The notes under the pieces are model-generated. The model searched no databases. It was not told where the DNA came from and saw only the letters and a program-made list of their open reading frames with translations. From Perca fluviatilis (Eukaryota; Chordata; Actinopteri; Perciformes; Percidae): DNA of 64,000 nt. Below, one piece after another: positions 1 to 10,105 of this stretch. The position numbers and the translations under genes are program-made. Numbering within the stretch: position 1 is the first letter of the stretch; every line of letters begins with the position of its first letter. Where the stretch lies: contig NC_053129.1 in NCBI RefSeq assembly GCF_010015445.1, positions 21,491,749 to 21,555,748 on the forward strand. Reading direction: 5' to 3'.

Positions 1-3000
1 CCAGATGCTGTCCTTTGGCCCTTTACCCCCCTCAACCCAGAGCTATCATTCATAACCTTTCTGTGGAACTGGGAGTGAAAGAGGTGGGATAAAGAAGGAA
101 GAGGGGGAGCGGAGAGCAACATGGCAGCTTATTTAGAAGACTTCCTTTATTGGAACATGTGCAAGCAGTTCACTCACAAAGGACTTAAATAGGATATTTT
201 CTGTTCCCTATAGTTGCTTTCCCCTTTTAAGTGCCGAGGCAAAAAAAGTAAGTTTACAACTCCCTCCTCAATGGGGGCTCTTCACTCTCAGGTTGCGGGG
301 ACCTGAGTGACCTAGGAAAGTTAATTAGGAGGCGAACAAAGAGCGAGCTAGAGCAGAATGCCTAGCCTCTCCTCCAGCCAAAGATGTCATCCATTAATTA
401 GGAAAATCTTTAAGGTGGCCTTATTGAATTTACAGAAAGCCCTGTGGTTGGCGGGCAACAGTTTTTTGATCAAGCCCTGACTCAAACAATGCCTTTCTGG
501 GGGTTAAAAAAGAAGAAGAAGGAGATTGGTGGTAGAAGAAGAGATGGAAACGGGGAGAAACGTATGGGTTTGTGGCGCAGTACAGTTTAATGGGGGTGGC
601 TGCCGATTGTGACAGCTCAGATTCACATGGGTATGGGGGGCATAGTTTGGGGATGATGTCATGCAAAGGCAACCTGGGGGCTTGGGAAGTAAGAAGGAGG
701 GGGTACTGAGCTTGAGCCACAGGGGCCACTCAAAGTTAACATCGCTGCGTGCATCTGGGCCAAATCCTTTTCTTCTTGCCCAGGAGAGGCTTTCCTGAAC
801 GCCAAACCCTCCACCACTCCTCCCACTCCCTCTTTCACAAATCAGGGCTTGCTTTAAAGCTAACCCCTTGCTAACTGACTAGCTAACTGCCTTTTCTTTC
901 CAGTCTAACTACCTATTTATCCCTGGCCCGCGATGAATAATAAAGCTGGATAACATGGAGCTGTAATGCGGCTGCTCTCCTTTTACAGACTTTGTCAGCT
1001 TTCACTTTGTGCCAACAATATTCTGTATTTAATCCTTGATCAACATAATACCTTATTTTTGAAAATACTAAATGATTTCCACTTCAGTTCCAAATCAGTC
1101 TGCCTAGTTCCACTTCAGGGTTTGTTGTTGTTGTTTACCTTGTACTTTCCTTCTACATTTAATGATACTTATAGGAGCAAAAGGTTTAGGCAACTTTATA
1201 ACTAAAGGTGTCAAAGAGACCTAATTTTGGCAGAACACTTTCACTTTTCTGTGCGCGTGACCACAGCAATTCATTTCTGTGCTGCCTCAGGTGCTCCATT
1301 TCTGCATTTAGGGTTTTCCCCCAACTGCTCTTACAAATAAATTGTAATTTAAAGAAGGTATACTGTATATACCTATATTTTAATCTTGATTTCAATCATT
1401 TAAAGGAACCCTGTAGAGATTTTGTCCATGAGTGGTGCTGTAGAGCAATGTTTTATTGTATTGTTCATTTCTCCATGCACGTGTAAACACAGTGGTGACA
1501 TCATGCAAGTTTGTTGAAGAACGTCAAATGTAAGCAAAACTCAATTAAAACTCCAAAGTGTACCTTTAAATTTATGTAATAAGTTTTCTAGAATAACTTT
1601 TCAAAATATAAAAGTAAATATTATGGCCAGTGTTAAACCTAATGCTTTAAAGTGGAAATGTCTTCTTGGAAGCCTTGATATTGTATTGGTGGTTCAACAA
1701 AACAAAAAGCACAAATGATTCTCAACAAGTAATTTAATCTTGCCTCAAAAATACAGTTTTTACTTTCAGTAAAATTTTAAATTGGAAAGAATTTGAAAAA
1801 AGTCAGAATAGGTTGCTAAATCTACTCAAAATAATGTTACTTAACACAGATATATTTTCTAGCAGTGTGCTGAATATAGCATATTACTGTATAGTTTAAG
1901 TTTAGGGAAGGATTCGTTTTGTTTACCCCACTTTTCCAGCAGGTAAACAAACGTTATTCTATTAATTCATACCACATTCTGTATGTAACATCAACATAGC
2001 ATAAGGGAGCCATTTAAGGTGATCATAATCAACTAGGCTTTGTTTTCAGTGGTCACAGTAACCTCTTTTTATATAGGACTAAATCACTGGAACCAGCAAA
2101 GAGCAAAGAAAAAACACCAGTACGGCTCTAGGTTAGATGCTAAAAGGCACATGCATGCTCATGCTATATGCTGGCATGCTGTCCCGTCCATGTGTCTCCT
2201 GGGACATGAACCCCTCACCCCGCTCCCTCCTGGGGGACTAATTTGAGGGGAGGGACGATGTGTTTTGTTGCTTGTCAGAAACAATCACTCCCGGCCCATT
2301 ACATTTACAGCACGTCATGCTTTCATTGCTGTAACATGCTGAGCTCTGAGAGGGGGAAGATAGCTCTGAGAGCACCATGGAGAGAAATCATAAATTTAGA
2401 CATGAAAAGTTGACAAATATCTGTGAAAGAGATCCAAAACAGTTTGAAATGCAAATGTTGCAGTTGATTCTTTGGAACTGGATAAATTAGTTTTAAATTA
2501 AAGTTGCTTTGTTTTCCCGTCAAGATGTAAGATTAAAGTGAATAACAACTTTATTTAGTGTGCCCTGTGCCGCCCCCACCCCTCTCTTGTCCTCTGTCCT
2601 GGCCCACCCGGCCTCTCCCTGTTCTGTTTGGGCACTGGAGGTTGTCAGTCGGGGTTTATGTCCAGTTCACTGGAGCTGAAAGAAGTCAGTTTCATGTCTT
2701 GTTATGGAACAAGATGTCTCTGCCTCTCAGGAGTGATGAGAAGTGGTCTGGGTGAGCAGGGTGAGCAGGGAGCGGGACCATCCCCTGGAGGCGACCAGCA
2801 GTGAGGAAGTCAAAGCGGCTTTTGTGTCGCTGCTGTCGGCTGCGTGTTTGGTAATTATCCCCCTCTATATGAGCACAGACCAGGCTTTCCAGGAGAGGTC
2901 CCAACCCAACCAGCCCACGGAAGAGCGCACAACACACCGTCAACAAAGATTAACTTCTCACAGTGCTGCAGAGATGCCTGATTGGGGGAGACACAGCAAA

Positions 3001-3333
3001 TAATGAAACCCTCTCTTGTGTGACATGCTAGTGATGAGCAGATCTGCACAGTCAGACTGTTTCAAACTGTTGCAGTGATTAGATAGTGACACTTATAGAG
3101 CTGATAGACTACAGTCACAGTTAGTACCTCCATCCTTCTCCTCTTCTTCAATGCTTTTATCCAGTGGTAAGGTAATAAACAGGTCCTTACATGTAAAAGA
3201 TACCACAATATAAAAATACTACAAGTAAAAGTGTTTCATTTAAAAATCATACTTAAGTACAGAGGAATCAGATAAATCTATTGAAGTAAAAGTACTCATT
3301 CTGCAAAAATGGCTCTTATGTGGGATGTATATA
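1..3333. other. intergenic DNA, no gene seen
   Basis: No exon-like frame flanked by splice sites was found on either strand. Open frames here are short and have no recognisable protein motif. Around 300-500 there is a compact block with two TTAATTAGG-type homeodomain-like cores and little repeat character, which could be a conserved noncoding element. From about 3165 to 3310 the sequence has the AGTAAAAGTACTC / ACTTAAGTA style of a common fish dispersed repeat. Nothing further can be supported. Confidence 0.5.
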
Positions 3334-4952
3334 CAGTGCCTTGCGAAAGTATTCGGCCCCCTTGAACGTTTCGACCTTTTGCCACATTTCAGGCCTCAAA
3401 CATAAAGATATAAAACTGTAATTTTTTGTGAAGAATCAACAACAAGTGGGTCCCAATTATGAAGTGGAACAAAATTCATTGGCTATTTCAAACTTTTTTA
3501 ACAAATAAAAAACTGAAAAAGTGGGCGTGCAAAATTATTCAGCCCCTTTACTTTCAGTGCAGCAAACTCTCTCCAGAAGTTCAGTGAGGATCTCTGAATG
3601 ATCCAATGTTGACCTAAATGACTAATGATGATAAATAGAATCCAGCTGTGTGTAATCAAGTCTCCGTATAAATGCACCTGCTCTGTGATAGTCTCAGAGG
3701 TCCGTGTAAAGCGCAGAGAGCATCATGAAGAACAAGGAACACACCAGGCAGGTCCGAGATACTGTTGTGGAGAAGTGTAAAGCCGGATTTGGATACAAAA
3801 AGATTTCCCAAGCTTTAAACATCCCAAGGAGCACTGTGCAAGCGATAATATTGAAATGGAAGGAGTATCAGACCACTACAAATCTACGAAGTCCCTCTAA
3901 ACTTTCAGCTCATACAATGAGAAGACTGATCAGAGATGCAGCCAAGAGGCCCATGATCACTCTGGATGAACTGCAGAGATCTACAGCTGAGGTGGGAGAC
4001 TCTGTCCATAGGACAACAATCAGTCGTATACTGCACAAATCTGGCCTTTATGGAAGAGTGGCAAGAAGAAAGCCATTTCTTAAAGATTTCCATAAAAAGT
4101 GTCGTTTAAAGTTTGCCAAAAGCCACCTGGGAGACACACCAAACATGTGGAAGAAGGTGCTGTGGTCAGATGAAACCAAAATCGAACTTTTTGGCAACAA
4201 TGCAAAACGTTATGTTTGGCGTAAAAGCAACACAGCTCATCACCCTGAACACACCATCCCCACTGTCAAACATGGTGGTGGCAGCATCATGGTTTGGGCC
4301 TGCTTTTCTTCAGCAGGGACAGGGAAGATGGTTAAAATTGATGGGAAGATGGATGGAGCCAAATACAGGACCATTCTGGAAGAAAACCTGATGGAGTCTG
4401 CAAAAGACCTGAGACTGGGACGGAGATTTGTCTTCCAACAAGACAATGATCCAAAACATAAAGCAAAATCTACAATGGAATGGTTCACAAATAAACATAT
4501 CCAGGTGTTAGAATGACCAAGTCAAAGTTCCAGACCTGAATCCAATCGAGAATCTGTGGAAAGAACTGAAAACTGCTGTTCACAAACGCTTTCCATCCAA
4601 CCTCACTGAGCTCGAGCTGTTTTGCAAGGAGGAATGGGCAAAAACTGTCGTCTCGATGTGCAAAACTGATAGAGACATACCCCAAGCGACTTACAGCTGT
4701 AATCGCACAAAAGGTGGCGCTACAAAGTATTAACTTAAGGGGGCTGAATAATTTTGCACGCCCAATATTTCAGTTTTTTATTTGTTTAAAAGGTTTGAAA
4801 TATCCGATAAATTTCGTTCCACTTCATGATTGTGTCCCACTTGTTGTTGATTCTTCACAAAAAATTACAGTTTTATATCTTTATGTTTGAGGCCTGAAAT
4901 GTGGCAAAAGGTCGAAAAGTTCAAGGGGGCCGAATACTTTCGCAAGGCACTG
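3334..4952 (+). mobile_element. Tc1/mariner transposon, nearly full length
   Basis: The element is bounded by TA dinucleotides (3332-3333 and 4953-4954), the usual Tc1 target duplication. Its ends are inverted copies: CAGTGCCTTGCGAAAG on the left and its complement on the right. The similarity continues inward for roughly 200 bp (3334 to about 3543 against about 4743 to 4952), so the inverted repeats are long. A single transposase frame lies between them. The two ends are still well matched, with a few differences, which suggests a fairly young insertion. The transposase is damaged, so the copy is probably non-autonomous. Confidence 0.95.
3725..4733 (+). pseudogene. Tc1-type transposase (DD34E), disrupted
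   Basis: The frame opens with MKNKEHTRQ and reads 263 codons to a TGA at 4514-4516. The N-terminal half has the paired-like helix-turn-helix region (GFGYKKISQALNIPRSTVQ). The catalytic part shows the first Asp in LWSDETKI and the second in QQDNDPKH. After the TGA, which stands where the family has Trp, homology continues in a shifted frame with [14 protein letters not shown], carrying the catalytic Glu, and ends at a TAA at 4731-4733. So I see one nonsense change and one single-base frameshift just after it. All three DDE residues survive. The enzyme would cut and paste the element in the nucleus; this copy should be inactive. Confidence 0.93.
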
Positions 4953-5077
4953 TATATATATATAACATTATTAGATTGTTAATATGATGCACCCATGAGT
5001 GAGCAGCATTTTTCTGTTGTAGCTGGTAGCACCTCCACCAGCTGTGTTTATGACTTTATGTTAGCAGTTAGTTAGTC

Positions 5078-5400
5078 CAGTGGTTCTCAACTTCAGGTTC
5101 TGCCCCCTCTAAAGGGACACAAAGTAAATCTGAAGGGTTGGGAGAGGAAAGAAGAAAGTTCCACAACACTAATGTTTGTACATTTTTCAGACTCCTCTCT
5201 AATCTTTGCTATTTTGTGAAATATTATGTAGTTTTGGAGGTTGGAACACTTATTTAACGGAAACCATTTGAGAATTTTAGAGGAGAAATCCCTCTTTGGT
5301 GGAACTGCTAACAACTCATCTGAAACATGACGAGGGGAACACAACCAGATAATGCTATTTTTGTAAGGGGCTACAGGCCAAACAAATTGAGAATCACCTG
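5078..5400. mobile_element. hAT-like MITE
   Basis: The left end reads CAGTGGTTCTCAAC and the right end TTGAGAATCACCTG; these are imperfect inverted copies of the CAGTGGTTCTCAA type end seen in hAT elements. The interior has no coding frame. No convincing 8 bp target duplication is visible (flanks GTTAGTC and ATTTTTAG), so the assignment rests on the ends alone. Confidence 0.6.
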
Positions 5401-5536
5401 ATTTTTAGCTTATTATATATCTTAAACTGCATTTGTCCAAGAAATGCAACATAATATTTCTCTCTGAAATATGGCAGACAAGTATAAAGTTATTGTAAAT
5501 AAAACACATACTGTATGTACAGTATATAGTCTCACA

Positions 5537-6775
5537 TTGCCAGCCCTTCCTCCACAGCACTGCCTAGGAGGGTCTGGCTAGTCCATACAGCATTCTAGGA
5601 TGGGAGGAAAACATGCTCTGGTTTATTGACATTTCTTTAAAGCGGAACTCTCGCCAAAATACAACCTAGGGTCTTTTTGTGAATATACCTGAGTCAAACT
5701 TTCGTTTAAAAGCATATTTAGGATGGAATTGCCACTTTTAAGATTTACCGTATTTTCGTTTTTCAGTCAAATGGCCTTTTGAGGGGGAGTGCTAGGGGCA
5801 CTTTTATGCTAGCCTCAAAATAGTTATTTTTTTAAGAGAAGGCTCGACACAACATGAAACTTTGCTCGAAGTATCACCAGGGGCTCTACACCTTAACGAA
5901 AGCATTGACAACATTGTTTGTGTACCCAGAGTTTACTAAAGAAGAAGAAAGGTTTTGAACAACTCACCGTAGCGCTTGTTGTTTCCGGCCGCAGCCATTT
6001 TATCAGTCAAAAACAGTCGATTTCCGAATGCAACGTAACAGGGAGGAGAGTAAAGATGGAAAGCTCCTAAAGCTTAGTTCCATATAAATGCATGGATTAT
6101 TTCTTGTTTTGTTGTTATAGAAACACAATATTGACCTTGTAGTTGAAAAAGGGGCCTCATATGGAAATTTGGATATCGACTCATTTTGACTACCGAGGTG
6201 GTAGCGGCCGGAAATAACAAGAGCTATGGTGAGTTGTTCAAAACCTTTCTTTTTAGTAAACTCTGGGTACACAAACAATGTTGTCAATGCTTTCGTTAAG
6301 GTGTAGAGCCTCTGGTGATACTTCGAGCAAAGTTTCATATTGTGTTGAGCCTTCTTAGTGTTTTAAAAATAGCTATTTTGAGGCTAGCATAAAAGTGCCC
6401 CTAGCACTACCATTTAAAAGGCCATTTGACTGAAAAAATGAAAATACGGTAAATCTTAAAAGTGTCGATTCAGTCCTAAATATGCTTTTAAACAAAAGTT
6501 TGACTTGTGTACAAAAAGACCCTAGGTTGCATTTTGGCGAGAGTTACACTTTAAACCAATCACAATCGTCTTGGGACGCTAAGTGCCGGACGGAGCCACG
6601 GTGCCGCTGCAAAATAACCTTGGGAAGGAACTTGTTTTGGTGGAACATGTGTACGTTCAAAAGTTGTTTTAGTCGTGCAACAGAAAACTCAGATTGGACA
6701 GATAGTCTAGCTAGCTGTCTGGATTTACCCTGCAGAGATCTGAGGATCAGTTAACCATAGTCCTCATAAATCGAC
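5537..6775 (+). repeat. dispersed repeat, split by a MITE
   Basis: The two outer parts (5537-5640 and 6551 to about 6775) together match, with many substitutions, the reverse complement of an uninterrupted copy at about 51640-51965. The shared core is CTTTAAACCAATCACAATCG followed by CTTGGG and a GC-rich stretch with CGGAG. In this copy the TTAA of the core is the integration site of the 5641-6550 element. No coding frame is evident; the repeat class is unknown. Confidence 0.8.
5641..6550. mobile_element. palindromic TTAA-flanked MITE (piggyBac-like)
   Basis: It is flanked by TTAA on both sides (5637-5640 and 6551-6554). The ends are inverted copies, AGCGGAACTCTCGCC on the left against AGTGTAACTCTCGCC on the complement of the right. 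The inverted similarity goes far inside (5641 to about 5960 pairs with about 6230 to 6550), so the element is a large foldback with a short unpaired centre. No transposase frame. TTAA duplication is the hallmark of piggyBac-type transposition; a piggyBac origin is inferred from that alone. Confidence 0.85.
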
Positions 6776-9410
6776 CGGAGTTTGTCAACACAAAGAAAGC
6801 GGAAGGTAACATTGTATGTATGTGTGAACATACTTGGCCAATAAAGCTGATTCGAATTCTGATCATATCTTCAGCATCACCCTCCTCATCTTCCTTTAAT
6901 GATCATCATGACTATTATTATCAGCATTTTTTGCCTTATGACTCAAGTTTATAATCTTCTTCATCCTCATCAGCAGCAGCCGCTTCCATCACTATACATC
7001 ATTGTCATCATCTTCATCAGCATTTCTGTACTTTACTCCAATCATTCTAATCATGACCTGATCATAGCCCTCTTCTTTATCATCACCAGTGCCATGATCC
7101 TAAATAACATACTTACCATTACTGTCCATTTATCATCCATTACTTTACCATCATCAACAGCTTCGCTTCTCTAACCTCACTCCAACCATCGTCATCATGC
7201 AGTCGCCTATAGTGGCCTATAAGATAAGAATTAACAGTCTAGCCATTATTATATTAATTTTTTTTAAATATCATCCCACAAAAACTCTAGCAAATAAATT
7301 TGTGGGAAGCAAACTGAGAAGCATCCGTTTCCTCAATTAAAACTCCCTCATTTTAACGCTGCTCAGCTCGGTCCTCTTTAAAGGCGCAGAATAGGCCTGC
7401 CTTGATCTGCATCAATTGTCATCCCGGGGCTCAGGGGCACTTCGGCGGCCAGTAGCGGGCGAAGTCAGGGCTAATCCCTGGAAAAGGGGAGAATCACGGG
7501 AGAGGAGAAAAGCAACAATAACCAAGTCAAGCGTATAAAATGAAAGCGAAATCTCTATTATCACTCCCCGCAATTCCCAGCAAAGTGGTGAAAATCAGGG
7601 TTAGTTTGTGATTCGAGTCAGACGCGGAGGGAAGAATATAGGGGTCCCTGTGGGTTGGGAGACTCACACGACGAAAAGGGCAATATTCTGTAGAAAAGGG
7701 GAAGAAGAAAGCCCCTCTCCCATCCCGACATAACCATTAAATGCAGTCTGACTTTATGTTGTATAGAGAGGGGGGAACAAGAAAGGAGGCACAGTTCTCC
7801 GATGAAAGAATGAGGTTTTTGGCGGATTAGGGACGGCCCGAAGGATGAAGAATAACTTCTGCATAACTTTACAGCTATTTTCTCTCCCCACGCCAAGAGC
7901 CAAGTTTAAGGCTAAACCGGTTTGAGTTAACCCCTTTGTGATTGTCCAGTTAGAGACTTTCACGAGGACGAAAAGGATTCAAATCACAATCTCAGATCCC
8001 CAAATTGAGCGAACAATCTTTACCTTATCTTATTACAAGTGGAGGGCTAATAAAATCATGTTTTAAGGATTTGAAAATACTCTTGGGCATACATGTAGCT
8101 TCACATCTTGGCATTCACAAAATACCAATGTTATAATATTAGTCACAGGGACTGTTTTTCTGCAGAACTTTTACTTTGATACTTTATTTTGCTTGAATCA
8201 TAAGCTATTTCTGTACATTTAGCCTACTTAAATATGATTTTTAATGAACTTTACTTGTATTGGACTATTTTTTACATTGTTTTATCTACTTCTGCTTAAG
8301 ATAGGGGGCCTACAGTGTTGCTCTGTGGTGTTTTTCTCTCCAAATTATCAAAAGATATAGGCTACATTCTTTTGACCAGTTTCTGCACGGTTATCGTGCG
8401 CAAAATTATGAGGAGCTTTTTGGACTGAGTCTTGCCATCGCTCCTGAAGGGCTCTCATCACCACCATCATCTAATTTATGGGCCTAATTAGTGATTTTTG
8501 TCCTCTTGGTTTCTCTATCTATCACACTAATTAAGGCATTTTCTGCCATCTGACAATAACGGTCATCTCAAATAGTAATGATATGCCGATTTTACTTGGT
8601 GCTCTGCTGATTAGCCCGCAGAGGAAAGACATCCAAAACTTAGTGAATAATGTAACGAAGTGAGACTTACTTTTTAGTCTATATGTTTAATTCATGCATG
8701 CATTAATAATAATAACAATAATATTAAAGACTTGGGCTTTTTGTGTCTATTTGTGATTTTATTTTTCAAAGTTAAGGTGTAACAAAGTGGACATCCATAA
8801 CTTCACAAAAAAAATAAAAAAGAGGAAAAAAACAGGGGTTTAGGTTATAATCATTTCCTCTTCCTGAAAGCCACACTAAAAATAACAGCCTAAAGAAATT
8901 GGGAACATCTGAACAATTAGGTGAACTCTGGTCAAGAGAAGAAGAGTTAAAAGTGCCATGTGCAGTTAGAGGCCAGAATCCATATTTACCACTGGAGATG
9001 TGCGCAGGCATCAGAATAGGCCGCTAATACCGTGCACACTCTCTCCCCCCTTATTTTCATTAGGCTCTGATGACTGTGGAATTGATGCGGCCTGCAAGTT
9101 ATCAAGAGCCACTAATTTCACATTAACGACCATTGACTGCGGTTGCTTGATTCGAGGGGGTTCTTGACAATTATCACAATCAGGATTGGAGCCCAAATCG
9201 TTTACCTTGACTCCGTGATTATTTGCTCCGAGCCGAGCGCACATTGCAAATTGTATGGTGTCAAAAACCCGTAAATAATGAGGAGACCAGGAGGAACGGC
9301 TATCACTTTTCAACACGCACTTGCATGCACACTCACACCTCCCCCTTACACAAACTGAAGTGACCTACACTGCAGTGCAAACTCTTCCGTCTTTTGTGAT
9401 TAACTTGTGT
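6776..9410. other. intergenic DNA with candidate conserved elements
   Basis: No gene seen. About 6880-7170 is low-complexity ATCATC/CATCAT-rich sequence. Around 7330-7660, 8430-8620 and 9030-9316 the sequence is of balanced composition, without repeat character, and 8430-8620 carries several homeodomain-like cores (CTAATTTATG, CCTAATTAGTG, CACTAATTAAGG). In other vertebrates ostm1 lies near the developmental regulator NR2E1, so long-range enhancers here would not be surprising, but this is inference only. Confidence 0.4.

Positions 9411-9474
<64 letters not shown>
9411..9474. repeat. (GATA)n microsatellite
   Basis: About sixteen perfect GATA units. A second simple tract, (TTA)n, follows at about 9573-9609. 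Confidence 0.97.
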
Positions 9475-9571
9475 CTGTAGTTCAACAATCAATTTCTCAA
9501 ATATGACGTCAATATTAGAATTAATATAGGCTAGTTTGTATCATTATTATAAATAGTAATTTTATTATTGA

Positions 9572-9609
<38 letters not shown>

Positions 9610-9992
9610 GTAGTAGTATTGTATATTTTATATCATTTATATATCATTTTTTTCTGAACAAGATGGTATAGTCTTTTCCCAGTAATAGTGGCAACAGTAC
9701 TATAAATAGTAGGCTTTGTGAGGGAGAACCCTGTATAGGCACATAGGCTTATGGTGAAAGCATCCAAACAAATCAAATTAATGTAGTTATAATTGTAGTT
9801 AATTAATGTAAAGTTATACTTTGATATACTACTTAAGTACACTCTATATTAGTATAAACTTTAAAAGTTACGTTGTATAATTCAAATATGCCCTCAAAAG
9901 ATTACATTGTAGGCTATACTGTTTATATGTAATTTATTCACATGGAGGATTTATGATGACAAGTTGGTACTGATCTGATAACGGTGAGGTAC

Positions 9993-10002
9993 TCTCGCGA
10001 GA
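9993..10002. promoter_or_regulatory. TCTCGCGAGA promoter box of ostm1
   Basis: A perfect 10 bp palindrome TCTCGCGAGA lies 104 bp before the ostm1 ATG. This motif is known in TATA-less vertebrate promoters and binds BANP (earlier linked to ZBTB33). No TATA box is seen nearby, consistent with a housekeeping promoter. Confidence 0.75.
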
Positions 10003-10011
10003 TTCCAGGCC

Positions 10012-10025
10012 GTCACATGATCACG
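10012..10025. promoter_or_regulatory. M-box/CLEAR-like site of ostm1
   Basis: GTCACATGATCACG contains TCACATGA, the extended E-box (M-box) bound by MITF/TFEB/TFE3 factors, which drive lysosomal and osteoclast genes. It lies about 10 bp after the TCTCGCGAGA box and about 80 bp before the ATG. Function is inferred from the motif and from the gene's lysosomal role. Confidence 0.6.
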
Positions 10026-10105
10026 TTGGGAGAAAACCAGGAAATCGTGGAGTGTTGTGTAGAGTGAAAGAAGAGGAACATATGCTTTAATCATCGTTTT
10101 CGATC

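Noticed and set aside
5941..6338. 111-codon minus-strand frame
   Set aside because: It lies across the arms of the palindromic MITE and has no domain.
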